Shown: positions 9,436 through 18,422, numbered from the stretch's first letter. The stretch is DNA of 64,000 nucleotides from Effrenium voratum (GCA_963377175.1 CAUJNA010003321.1:220001-284000); one strand, 5' to 3'. The notes: a model not told the origin generated them from the letters alone. Numbers and translations are program-made.

Positions 9436-10245
9436 ATGGCTAGGGTCTCTACACAGTTTCTGTTGCGCCCGCCTTACACTCGTCTTTGGGACCGCATCCC
9501 AAGGGTCCTGTGGGACACGCTGGCGGATGAGTCTATCTCCCCGAGACAGACAGATTGCTGGTCCTGATGTGCCTGCGCCATGGCACGGCGGAGGAAGGCT
9601 AGCGGGCATTCCGGTGGGCCAGGCTGACCAAGTGGTACCAACGGACTACTTCAACGGCCTGGTGGCGTCGGCGGCGGGCAGGCTGAAGCACTGGACCTTT
9701 TGGGGGATAGCAGGTTCCGGACGCTCAGGCAACACTGCCTGGTCTACGAGAGTCTCCGCAAGAGAGGCTTCACCGTCATCCCATGGCAGGAACGACATGT
9801 CCGTTCTCTCCTCAACCAGCTCGCCGATGAGGAGGTCACCCCGTGCAAGTTGCGGCAGGTGTGGAACACCCTCAAGTGGTTCTCCAAGACCTTCGGACTG
9901 CTGAAAATAGACGAACTCCATCGCCTCAAGTCCAAGAAGAGCTCATTGGAAGAGGCGCTCACGGACACGGTCACCAGGCCACAGCGTAAGGCGGTGGTCC
10001 CTAGCAAGGAGGTCATTTGGGCTCTGGAGGAGGGGGCCGGCTACGATCGCCTGGGTGCCACCGGCCCCGGCACGCAGGAGGCCCCGGGCAAGAACAGACA
10101 CGAGGTGCTGGACGCTTTCATCCTGGGGTTCGCCCGGTTCCAGGTGGGTTGCAGTGCTCGCTTCAATGACCTCCAGCATGTTCACCCCAAGGACCTTATC
10201 CACACCGGCATCCTTCAGAAATGGCGCCCGTTCTTCAGTTTTTGA
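9436..10245 (+). pseudogene. Tyrosine recombinase-like N-terminal half (truncated)
   Basis: The likely start is the ATG at 9436 (MARVSTQFLLRPPYTRLW). The frame is lost near 9560 and recovered through RLKHW to LLGDSRFRTLRQHCLVYESL, then runs open to 10245. The helical part, with YESLRKRGFTVIPWQERHV and TPCKLRQVWNTLKWFSKTFG, resembles the core-binding domain of tyrosine recombinases. VGCSARFNDLQHVHPKDL then looks like box I, with the catalytic Arg codon at 10159-10161. The frame stops 12 bases before repeat B1, so the HxxR box II and the nucleophilic Tyr are missing. Hairpin copy 6 (10053) is read in frame as LGATGPGT. If correct, this gene would supply integration of a circular intermediate; as it stands it cannot be catalytic. 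A helical DNA-binding protein of another kind is possible. Confidence 0.5.
10053..10069 (+). repeat. 17-base hairpin copy 6
   Basis: GGGTGCCACCGGCCCCG, in frame in the recombinase-like segment. It is identical to copy 8 at 12004. Confidence 0.85.
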
Positions 10246-10257
10246 GAATTGTGAGTT

Positions 10258-10389
10258 GGGTGGCCCATGGGGCCCACCCAGCGTTGGTCATCTGACAGGG
10301 GAAGATGAGTCCCTGGCACCAACACACTGCTCGGATGAAAGAGTTATCGCGTGCTCGTGTGTGGTGCCGTTTGGTTAGCTTGCATACAC
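10258..10389 (+). repeat. B1 direct repeat
   Basis: 132 bases from gggtggcccatggggccc to gcttgcatacac. It matches B2 (15146-15277) except for one a/g in ctggcaccaac. The first 22 bases form an imperfect hairpin (GGGTGG...CCACCC). It follows the truncated recombinase stop by 12 bases and abuts A2 with a single base between them. Confidence 0.9.
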
Positions 10390-10390
10390 T

Positions 10391-10512
10391 TTGTTAATGT
10401 TGAAACGCATGTGGAAACATGAACTGTGTTTGAAATGCTTGACCATAATGGCCCCGGCCATTTTGGCTCAAGCTTTGTTCTTGGGTTCTCTGAACCCAAC
10501 TTGTGTGAAAAA
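10391..10512 (+). repeat. A2 direct repeat with spliced-leader relict
   Basis: 122 bases, same as A1 with one mismatch. GCCATTTTGGCTCAAG is at 10457-10472 and the two hairpins are at 10447-10462 and 10481-10499. It ends 29 bases before the first ATG of block 2. Confidence 0.9.
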
Positions 10513-10541
10513 CCCACCCACCCACACCAAGGTCGGGGGTC

Positions 10542-11115
10542 ATGGCGGCCAAACCCCCGGATGAGGTCCCAGAAGAGTTCAAGGAGGACGTGGCCAAGCT
10601 GCACAAGCCATTGGCGGCCATCCTGGTGGGGAAGCAGATCCCCTGGGCAGCCCAGGCAGCTATGGGCGCATCGGGATACGTCACGGTGGAAGACCTGGCG
10701 GATCGCTGGGACACCCCAGCGGCGGCTAGGGAGAATGGTCCCCGGGACCTGGGATTCCGGGATGGGGAGAACGGGTTCAATGTCCAGACCTCGGCCTTCA
10801 CGGCGATGCGCCTCCTGCAGGCAGTCCGGGTGGCAGCCAGCTTGGTCCGGGGGGGCAACCAAGGGGATCACCCGGCGGGCCAGGCGGGCCCGACAAAGGC
10901 GCCCCTGGAGGTCCTGTGTGACAGGCGCCAGCTGGAGGATGCTTATTACGTGGCCATTCATGGGACCCGAAGCCGAGGTTGGAGTTCCAAGAGAGTGATG
11001 GCTACCTCAAGAAGCAGTGGCGCTTAATTGCCAAGGGTGAGCTGGGCTACATCCCGGCAAAACACATCGTGAGCGCGCTCCCGGAAGAAGGGGATCCACC
11101 CACAAGAAGATCACG
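10542..11115 (+). pseudogene. Block 2 gag-like protein, N-terminal part
   Basis: Starts at the ATG 29 bases after A2 (MAAKPPDEVPEEFKEDVAKL), the same relation that the block 1 start has to A1. About 140 codons stay in this frame, to roughly 10960. Then DPKPRLEFQESDGYLKKQWR continues in a second frame to about 11100, where KKITVDGWDREDEEEV takes over in a third. Features are an acidic N-terminus, helical Leu/Ala-rich stretches, and no catalytic motif. It shows no visible similarity to the block 1 gag-like protein, so the two blocks are not copies of each other. Confidence 0.6.
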
Positions 11116-11832
11116 GTGGACGGCTGGGACAGGGAGGATGAAGAAGAGGTGAGGAGCCACCCCACATCCCGGCGCCAGTTGGAACGTTTGCACCAAACTT
11201 TCAGGACGACGCTCCTGATGTGCACGGCGGCACTGCCACAGTTTGGCAACCTGAAGGTCACCAAGGCGGAGCTGGACGATTGGTATGCCTGGTTCTATGG
11301 GGAGGACATCGCTGGCAGAAGGCCTCCCCCGAGTGACACTACCTTGCTGTTTGCAGAGCGCAATGCGTGGAGGAAGATCCACGAGATGGTGCACCAGGGC
11401 ACCACCCTCTCCGATGCCCTCAAGAATATCAGGGGCGACTTCCTCTTCTGGCAACGGGAGGTCTATGAGCACCTCAACAGGGCGCCGAAAAAGGGGAAGA
11501 ACAAGGGCAAGGCACCTAAGGTGTGGCAGACTCAGTGGGAGAAGCCGAAGAAGGGGGGGAAAGGCGCATGGCCCTCGGGGCCGACCAGGTCCAAGCCAAA
11601 GGGCAAGGGCGGCAAAGGGAAATCCCCCAACTCCCCCTCGGTTCCATGGCCGGACCACTGGGCTTTCAAGAATCCCAAAGGGGTGGCGTACTGCAGAGAT
11701 CATCACCTCCACAACAAGTGTTCGGGATCGTGCGGCCGTTCCCACAACTGCCCGGTCAGGAAGGATGGGTGGGTGTGTGATGCCCCCCCATCGAAGCATG
11801 CTCCACAGGCATGCCCTCACCTTCCCAAGTGA
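11116..11832 (+). CDS. Block 2 gag-like protein with CCCH-like finger
   Basis: 238 codons. The first ATG is probably internal, since the coding frame begins a few codons upstream (KKITVDGWDRED). Residues 1-125 are helical with many Trp/Phe/Arg (capsid-like). Residues 125-175 are a Lys/Gly/Pro-rich basic linker (KKGKNKGKAPK, KPKGKGGKGKS) typical of nucleocapsid regions. A finger C193-x8-C202-x3-C206-x3-H210 follows, with a further C212. It ends at a stop just before hairpin copy 7. The basic linker plus zinc finger is a good gag signature. The methyltransferase-like/RT frame follows after the stop. Confidence 0.65.
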   Translation: MDGWDREDEEEVRSHPTSRRQLERLHQTFRTTLLMCTAALPQFGNLKVTKAELDDWYAWFYGEDIAGRRPPPSDTTLLFAERNAWRKIHEMVHQGTTLSDALKNIRGDFLFWQREVYEHLNRAPKKGKNKGKAPKVWQTQWEKPKKGGKGAWPSGPTRSKPKGKGGKGKSPNSPSVPWPDHWAFKNPKGVAYCRDHHLHNKCSGSCGRSHNCPVRKDGWVCDAPPSKHAPQACPHLPK

Positions 11833-11846
11833 CAGGAGGCCACCCA

Positions 11847-11863
11847 GGGTGCCATAGGCCCCG
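11847..11863 (+). repeat. 17-base hairpin copy 7 (variant centre)
   Basis: GGGTGCCATAGGCCCCG, 15 bases after the gag stop codon; the next coding frame is a different one. Confidence 0.75.
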
Positions 11864-11899
11864 TGGCTTCCCGGTCTCAGTTGGGATCTCAGGCCACCA

Positions 11900-13440
11900 G
11901 TGCGAGAGTGCACACAGAGGGGGAGAGCCAGCCCCACCAGAGCCACAGCGGATGGCAGACAGAGCGGGGCCAGGACGGCCTCAGATGGGAGGGGACTTCT
12001 CCAGGGTGCCACCGGCCCCGGAAGCCCGAAGAGGAGCGGTCCCAGCCAGGGCACTCCAGAAGGGCGGAAGCATCCAGTGGGTAGACCCCCAGAGAGACCC
12101 AGAGGTGAGGATCCGCCCAGCAAGGGGCGCTCCAAGGGCGGGAAGAACCGCCAGGGCAAGCATCAAGCCCGGGGACAGATGACGGGGGGATCAGACAAAG
12201 GTAGCACGGAATGCCTAGGGGGGGCAAGCCCCACCTTCCCATGGATGCAGGACATCCCGGAAAGACTGAGGCTCAGACTGGGGTGGACGCCGAGGCCAGT
12301 GCCGGGGTCTTCAAAGCCATCCCTCATCCTGCTGTACGCTGGGAAGGATGATGCGGGGGCCCTGGATGCCTACCTCCATGCCTACAACCCGGCCTTCTCG
12401 GAGTACATTTGGGCGGTGGATATCAGGAGAAAGGGTGGAGACCTGGGCCAGGACATGCTGGGCGAGGAGCCTTACTCGACGATGTGCTCCATGGCCATGG
12501 CGGGTAAGGTCGCATTGGTGGGAGGTGGCCCCAACTGCAGGACGTGGAGCATCCTCAGGTGGTTCCCCAAGCCGGGTGGCCCACCGCCGGTGAGGGGCAG
12601 AGCAGAGCAGACCTTGTGGGGCTTAGAGGACTTGGAGCCCCGGGTTAGGGAGGACACGGACAATGACAGCGTGCTCATGCTCCGACAGATGTACCTGACC
12701 TCGCTGGCCTACAAGGGGCTAGGTCAGCTAACGGTCCCGCAGGTTGGCTCCTCCTTCCTGGAGCACCCGATGGACCCGATGGAGTGCAGCAAGAACCCGA
12801 GCGCAGCGAGGTGCTCATCGATCTGGGTCACGCGGGCCTACGTTCAATGGGCGAGTGCACTCCACCACTCCCTCATCAAGTTCGATGAGTGCCGCCTGGG
12901 CCAGGTGGTTGTGAAGTCCACGGCGTTGTCAACGGACCTTCCTCTCCACCAGTGGCATGACCTGCGTTGCAACCACGGGTCTCACCCCAGGGGAGAAAAG
13001 CTCAACTCCAGTGACCTCAGCCGGTACCCGGAGCAGATGATGCAGGGTCTCGCAGCGGCCATCCTTTGCCGAGCGGGACCCGTCCTGGAGGCGCTGAGGC
13101 CGGGAGGCATGGCGCCCCAGGCTAACCCAACGACCCCCCCGAGGCGTCCAAGGGAACCTTCTCCCAGCACGCCGGGGGACAACAAGCGCCAGTCCCGAAG
13201 GCTGAAGGCGGGCCAACAAGCGTTGGCAGGTCTGACCTTGGGCTCACTTCCGGTCTCGGCCTCGGATAATCCAGAGGCGGGGACATCGACACAGAGGACT
13301 GGCGAGGTGGATGAACTTGGGGGGGGAACTCTTCCCCTGGATCCATGGGCACACCAGGGCATGGAGATCTCGGATCGGCCCACCATCCTGCCGATCACGC
13401 ACGACCCCAATATCTCCGACAAGGTCATGTACCTCCAGAT
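11900..13440 (+). CDS. Block 2 pol N-terminal region with GGPNCRTWS motif
   Basis: First part of a 678-codon open frame (11900-13936). The start is uncertain; the first 110 codons are low-complexity Gly/Arg/Lys/Pro. A folded domain begins near SLILLYAGKDDAGALDAYLH and continues through YIWAVDIRRKGGDLGQDML to VGGGPNCRTWSILRWFPKPG. The Cys is codon 213 (12536-12538). GGPxCxxxS preceded by a nucleotide-binding-like Ala/Asp strand resembles motif IV (PC) of cytosine-C5 methyltransferases. DIRS-order elements are known to carry a methyltransferase-like domain, though usually of the N6-adenine type. A later GSSFLEHPMDPMECSKNP and a YVQWASALHHSL stretch complete the domain. Activity is unproven: the motif has N where P is usual. 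Hairpin copy 8 (12004) is read in frame as LLQGATGPG. Confidence 0.55.
12004..12020 (+). repeat. 17-base hairpin copy 8
   Basis: GGGTGCCACCGGCCCCG, 157 bases after copy 7, the shortest spacing in the set. Confidence 0.85.
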
Positions 13441-13847
13441 GGCTTTCAAGCAGCGTCCCTTAAGAGACGGTGGAGGAAAGCCCTCATTGGGACGGTTGGG
13501 TTCGTGGGCCCGACCGCTGTCCAAAGCAGCGGCGCTGGGGGTCAAGATCTGTGTCCTCACTTCGCCGTGGGGGGACAAGCTCCAGGAGTCGCTCTCGTTG
13601 GGGGATGGGTCACATCCCTTCCCGGAGGACCTGCTGGAGGACATCAGGGAGATTCTGGCGCCGGGGGACGGCCAACCCTTCTTCCTGGACATACAGCGTG
13701 GCGCTGAACATTCAGGACCCGACCACCAGTTTCCCCGGGACCTGGAGCAAGGGGTCCCACTGGGGGTCACGGACCCACCCCTGACCTCGCCGGGCATCTG
13801 GCCACTCAAGAAGGAGCTGAAAGGGGAGGAGCCGGAGTTGGGGCAAC
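13441..13847 (+). other. Linker between methyltransferase-like and RT regions
   Basis: Still open in the 678-codon frame. DGSHPFPEDLLEDIREILAP reads like genuine coding near 13610-13665. From about 13690 the frame reads poorly, and the RT frame takes over near 13848 with ADHFSNLIRGTFLEEVPMGM. At least one frame change therefore lies in this stretch. Confidence 0.5.
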
Positions 13848-14850
13848 TACCCCTCGGCGGATCACTTCAGCAATCTCATCCGGGGCACATTTCTGGAGGA
13901 GGTCCCCATGGGCATGGTGGAGGGCCCCTTCAGTAAGGAGGAGGCAGCATCGCGATGTGGCTGCGACAGCGAGGACCTTTGTCCCGGCCCCCTAGCGGGC
14001 ATCGACGAGGGGGACAAGATCCGCACGATCTACGATGGCTCGGTGGGAGGGGCCAATGACACCATCAGGAACCAGACGGTGGAAAGGACGACGGCTCCGA
14101 CGGTGCTGGATGGGGTTCAAGCTCTCCATTGGCTACATGCGGCAGCTGCGGAGGGACCCCCCTCTCAGGGTGCCTCTGGCCCCGAGGGGGGGACTGTCAA
14201 ACCTCCACCTGGGGGCTGGCTATGGCCGGAGCCGGGCACCAGGTGGGTGCTGCTCAAGGCGGACGTCACCAAGGCCCACCGGAGAGTGAAGGTCCTCAGG
14301 AAGGACTGGCGGTTCCAGGTGGCCTCACTGGGGGAAGAATGGTGGGTGAACAAGGTAGGCACATATGGCATGGCCAGTGCCCAATCCTACTGGGGACGCC
14401 TGGCAGCCCTTCTGCTCAGGGTCCTCTACGCACTTTTCCCTCAAGTGGATTGGAACTTCGTCTTCGTCGACGACTTCCTGTGGCTGCTTCGAAGCGAGGG
14501 GGCAGTGAACTTGGCGGTGGCGCTGCTGGCCACACTCCTGGCATTGGGCACCCCACTTAGCTGGAAGAAGACGCACTTGGCGGAGGTTAACACGTGGCTG
14601 GGCTTCGTGGTCCACCCGAACATCCCGCAGGTTCTCATGGCAGCCAACAAACACATCCTGGTCATGGAGGTTTTGCAGACCATGGTGGAAGGGCAGGCGA
14701 TGCACTCAAAGGACATCGAGAAGGCCCTGGGCCGCATCCAATGGGCAACGGCTGCATGTCCGCTGGCGAAGTCGATGCTCCAGCCACTTTGGGCCTGGAA
14801 GATGGCCACCACCACGGTGGGGAAACCCCCCAAGGCCACACCCATGGCTG
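13848..14850 (+). pseudogene. Reverse transcriptase domain
   Basis: Open to a stop at 14906; an ATG lies at 13908, but RT-like sequence begins upstream (DHFSNLIRGTFLEE). Counting from 13908: motif A-like LLKADVTKAHRRV with Asp119; motif B-like TYGMASAQSYWGRL (Tyr153); motif C FVDDFLWL at 186-193 (14463-14486) with both catalytic Asp residues present; motif D-like LSWKKTHL (Ser218); motif E-like WLGFVV (Trp230); then a thumb-like GRIQWATAACPLAKSMLQPL. FVDD instead of YVDD/YLDD and the WLGF spacing suit DIRS-order or LTR-type RTs rather than LINEs. The core motifs are all present, so the RT fold itself may be intact even though the surrounding frames are broken. Hairpin copy 9 (14168) is in frame as GASGPEGG, between the fingers and motif A. 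Confidence 0.75.
14168..14184 (+). repeat. 17-base hairpin copy 9
   Basis: GGGTGCCTCTGGCCCCG, in frame within RT about 80 bases before motif A. RT coding runs on in the same frame after it. Confidence 0.85.
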
Positions 14851-15043
14851 CTCGCTGGCGGCCAACCATGTGCCCCGTGAATTCAATCAATGGGCTGATG
14901 AGCTGACGCACCCGGATTTCTCTGGGTTCGACCCTTTACAAAGGGTCCCCAAGCAGGAACTCTGTGAGGAGTTTGTTTTTCTCCCGCGTCTCCTGAATGG
15001 AGATGCATTTGATCTCAGCGTGGGCCCACCCATGCTCCCGTGA
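14851..15043 (+). pseudogene. RNase H C-terminal remnant
   Basis: In a different frame from RT, SLAANHVPREFNQWADELTH is followed by PDFSGFDPLQRVPKQELCEE, with a stop at 15043. HVPREFNQWADELTH matches the end of retroelement RNase H domains (pattern HxPxxxNxxAD...LS/T). Only about 30 codons lie between the RT thumb and this tail, so the catalytic D-E-D core is missing, probably through an internal deletion. B2 begins about 100 bases after the stop. Confidence 0.6.
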
Positions 15044-15095
15044 CCGGAGCTGGTGGGTGACTCACTTCCCCTGGTGGCAGACCCCCCTGTGGCCT

Positions 15096-15112
15096 GGGTG
15101 CCACGGGCCCCG
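15096..15112 (+). repeat. 17-base hairpin copy 10
   Basis: GGGTGCCACGGGCCCCG, in the 3' untranslated part of block 2, 34 bases before B2. Confidence 0.8.
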
Positions 15113-15145
15113 GCTCAGGGGCGGGCGCTATCAGTCTGCACACCC

Positions 15146-15277
15146 GGGTGGCCCATGGGGCCCACCCAGCGTTGGTCATCTGACAGGGGAAGATGAGTCC
15201 CTGGCGCCAACACACTGCTCGGATGAAAGAGTTATCGCGTGCTCGTGTGTGGTGCCGTTTGGTTAGCTTGCATACAC
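15146..15277 (+). repeat. B2 terminal direct repeat
   Basis: 132 bases identical to B1 apart from one base. It forms the right end of the complex; beyond gcatacac the sequence is acatatatacatgc-type flanking DNA. Confidence 0.9.
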
Positions 15278-15596
15278 ATACATATATACATGCATACTCT
15301 TTATACATGCACATACAAGACACTATCTAGCTGTTGAACAACGTTTGCGTACCTGGATCTACCTGGGCAGTTACTGTATTGGATTAGTAAGAATATGCGG
15401 ACTGCTAGAAATATGCGGACTGGGCTATGGTTGTATGGCCATTCGTTGATCCCAAAGGGAAAGGTCCAACCAAGTACTCCAAAGACGAGAGTTCTTCGCT
15501 GCAGGCGAATCGCCTCTCTTGTCTTGGCAAGCGATTTAGCCGCCCTCGCAGAAGGCGATCGCCTTATAGAGACGTGTGGGCCCAAACGTGGCTTTT

Positions 15597-15717
15597 CTAG
15601 GTCCCCCAGTAGGGCCCTTTTACCTTTCTTGGTTGGGAGATTCGGTTCCCCCCGAAAATAGACTACAAAACAAAAACGGGTGCCCTTTTACCTTAACCTC
15701 TCCACTAGAGGACCGAG
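15597..15717 (+). mobile_element. F1 inverted-repeat element, copy 1
   Basis: CTAG-GTCCCCCAGTAG left end, diverged right end ccactagaggaccgag. The centre carries the ggttcccc...aaaatagactaca core. Confidence 0.75.
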
Positions 15718-16760
15718 TTTTGTTTGGGCTGGTTACCTTTTCCTTCCAAGGGCGTGGCTCGCGAGCCTTCCCGCTTCGACTCAACTCGCATTCGGAGGAT
15801 TCAAAGCGAAAAAAATCCGGGCCTTCGGTTGGCCGGAAAGATCCAGAGGCTGCGGAATTCCAAAAAACCGGAAATTTCCAAAATGGGTTGCCCGATCGGT
15901 CAGTGGAAACGTGCCCAAGACCCGCGGAATTCACCCCAGCTCTTTGATTTTTGAGCCACAGCCAACCTCAGGCACCGAAGGCTCAATGGGACTGAAGGTT
16001 AAGGGCTCCTTTTCTGGAGCTTTCCTAATTGAGGGGCTTCGAGCTAACCCTCACCCCCTTTGGCTGGTGCGATGGGTAGGGAATGACCCAGGTTTTCTTC
16101 GGAATGAACCGGGTTTGGGGACTCTTTTTTTTCTTCTTTTTCTGGGGCTCCTTCCATTTCTCATTCCCTTGCTATCGAGCCGATGGGAAGTCTTCCCCGC
16201 GCCTTAGGTGGACGAGGTGCCGGTGCCAAAACCGCCCTCGCCCTGTGCCGGAAGGCCCAGCTCGGCTTTGACTTGGAATCCAAAATGGTGCCCTCTTTCG
16301 GGGTTCCTACGCCCGGAAAGGGGACCGGTACCAGAAAGAAAAAAGACGCCTCCAAAGTAAAAAGTCGCCGATTCCAGCAGAAACAAAAAGAGGCTCGGTG
16401 CGCAAACAAAATGTGTTGAACCTTTCTTTGAAGTTTGAATCAAGTTTCGTTTCTAGAAAAGTCAGAGCTCAGTTGAAACTTACAGAACCCGGACCCTGGC
16501 TATCTTCAAGGCACAACGAGGAAGGTTTTGAATTGATTGCCCAAGCCTTGGCCAGGGATCGGAAGCTTCACATCGCCCTAAGGGTCCGGACCTTTTTTTG
16601 GGCGCTCCAAATGGGTTGTCGTTTTTTGGGCCCGTGGTCGGAATTGGTCGGGGTTCTCCGGTTCTCCGGGGGTCAGGGGGTCAGGGCATTGGAGGGGTCA
16701 TGACCCTTGCGGAAGGATTTCAAGAGGGAAGGAAGAGGGTCCAGGTAAACCACATACGGC

Positions 16761-16860
16761 TGTGGCTCAAATAACCGGCACCAAAATGGGTTGCCCTGAT
16801 AAGTGGAGACATGGACCAAACCTGCGGTTTGTGTTTGATCGTTTAGTTTTGAGCCACACA
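16761..16860. mobile_element. F8 foldback
   Basis: Opens tgtggctcaaataaccgg and closes with the inverted ttttgagccacac. Related to 50203-50275. About 100 bp, non-coding. Confidence 0.65.
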
Positions 16861-17649
16861 CAAAGTTTTTTTCTGGGCGGTTCCACATCAGCCATTTATC
16901 CGGTCCCTAAGGCTGTTGGATCATTGAAAAGTTGTTTTGGTGGCTGGCTTTCAGCTGAAGCCACAAAAGAAGACCCTCCCATCCACGAAACGTGGAACCT
17001 CCCAGCGGGGTCCTGGAGTACTATCTTCCTTTGAAAGGGACACCCTGGCGAGTTCCATGTGTCACTTTTAGTGGGAGATCCGCGGACAGCCAAGTTTCGA
17101 AGCCCGGAAGTGCAAGGTTTTGGAACGAGTCAGATCCATGTGAGTGGATCAGAACACGAGCGAAAGCCCACGGTGAAGCTCTTTTTCTTTGGCGATCTAT
17201 TTCAGATTTTTGGAGTTTGGAATGATTGTAACGTTTTGCAGATGATTCATTCCTGCAGTGACCATCTGAATCTCCAGTGTTCGATTCAAGGATTTTGGTC
17301 CATGGTAATTTCTGACCAGTTTCAGCTTACAGTATCCGTGTTCAACATTGTTCAACATGACACTGCATGAGTCCAAACGACCTTTGTCAGTGTGTCCACT
17401 GGGTAGGCAAGAACTAGGTATTCAAATCTACAGAATCACGTATTCGTGACCGCGTGCCACTGCATTTCCATGAATTCTCTCGCCCTCAAGGTGGCAGTTA
17501 GTGGAGAGAGACACAGGCGCCTTCTCAGTTGTTGGCTAATGCGTTTCAGTGTCCAGGAGAATGGGGCCAGTTGCGGTTTTGTGCTTTCACGAAAAGCCAA
17601 CCTCTTTATGACACAAGTGCTGTGGTTTTCACCGGTCTCTCCCGCGCGC

Positions 17650-17655
17650 TTTCTT

Positions 17656-17686
<31 letters not shown>

Positions 17687-18258
17687 CGGTTCGTCTCTCT
17701 CTCTCTCTCTCTCTCTTTCTTTTTCTCTTGCTTTCTCTCTTTCAGTTTTTCTCTTTCGCTCTTTCTCTCCTTGTCTCTTGGTCTTTTTCCCTCTTGGTCT
17801 CTTTCCTTCGTTCCCTCTTTCTCTCTTTCTCTCTTTCTCTCTTTCTCTCTTTCTCTCTTTCTCTCTTTCTCTCTTTCTCTCTTTCTCTCTTTCCTTCGTT
17901 CCCTCTTTCTCTCTTTCTCTCTTTCTCTCTTTCTCTCTTTCTCTCTTTCTCTCTTTCTCTCTTTCTCTCTCTCTTTCTTTCTCTCTCTCTTTCTTTCTCT
18001 CTTTCTTTCTCTCTTTCTCTCTTTCTTTCTCTCTTTCTTTCTCTCTTTCTTTCTCTCTTTCTCTCTTTCTTTCTCTCTTTCTCTCTTTCTCTCTTTCTCT
18101 CTTTCTCTCTTTCTCTCTTTCTCTCTTTCTCTCTTTCTTTCTCTCTTTCTCTCTTTCTCTGTTTCTCTCTTTCTTTCTTTTTTTTCTTCTCTCTCTCTCT
18201 CTCTCTCTCTCTTCTGTTTCTCTTGTTCGCTTTCTCTCTCTCTCTCTCTCTTTCTGGC
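17650..18258. repeat. (TTTCTCTC)-type pyrimidine tract
   Basis: About 600 bases, almost pure C/T on this strand, built from CTCTTTCT units of varying phase. It is open in all three forward frames (Ser/Leu/Phe repeats) and on the minus strand (Arg/Glu/Lys repeats). None of these is a gene. A purine-pyrimidine mirror tract of this size could form triplex DNA. Confidence 0.97.
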
Positions 18259-18422
18259 TCTCGCTCTTTTGGAACCAAGCAGAACATGGAACCATCATTG
18301 GTTTTCTGAGGTCTGGATGGAGGTGCAGCTTGACAACGAAGCTTTGGCGTTGAACGCCGCAGCCTCGAGCGATTCTTTCGACGCTCTCAGTGTCCCCTGT
18401 CAGACCGGAGTACCAACCTCTG

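Larger units (their letters stand above)
5484..15277 (+). mobile_element. Retroelement complex with split direct repeats (DIRS-order-like)
   Basis: Order: A1 (5484-5605), coding block 1, B1 (10258-10389), one base, A2 (10391-10512), coding block 2, B2 (15146-15277). A1/A2 and B1/B2 each differ at a single position by eye. All coding is on the plus strand. Block 1 ends in a tyrosine-recombinase-like N-terminal half; block 2 ends in reverse transcriptase and an RNase H tail. A1-X-B1A2-Y-B2 is the layout known from PAT/Ngaro-type elements, so one element is the preferred reading. Two tandem elements that share both ends (5484-10389 and 10391-15277) is the alternative. The frames are broken at about ten places, so this copy is probably not autonomous. 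Both outer flanks are TA/CA-rich (tatatatgtg, acatatatac). Confidence 0.75.
15278..17649. other. Repeat-rich flank, no gene
   Basis: Holds one F1 element (15597-15717), an F10 foldback (about 16067-16178, tggtgcgatgggtagggaatg with a cattcccttgctatcg counterpart), F8-like copies (about 15840-15963 and 16761-16860) and nothing recognisable as protein. Confidence 0.6.

Noticed and set aside
5484..15277. Simple LTR retrotransposon with A or B as LTRs
   Set aside because: A and B are unrelated sequences and neither flanks both outer ends; the left end is A and the right end is B.
17446..18353. Long Ser/Leu/Phe-rich and, on the other strand, Arg/Glu/Lys-rich open frames
   Set aside because: They are readings of a C/T-only repeat tract, open in several frames at once.
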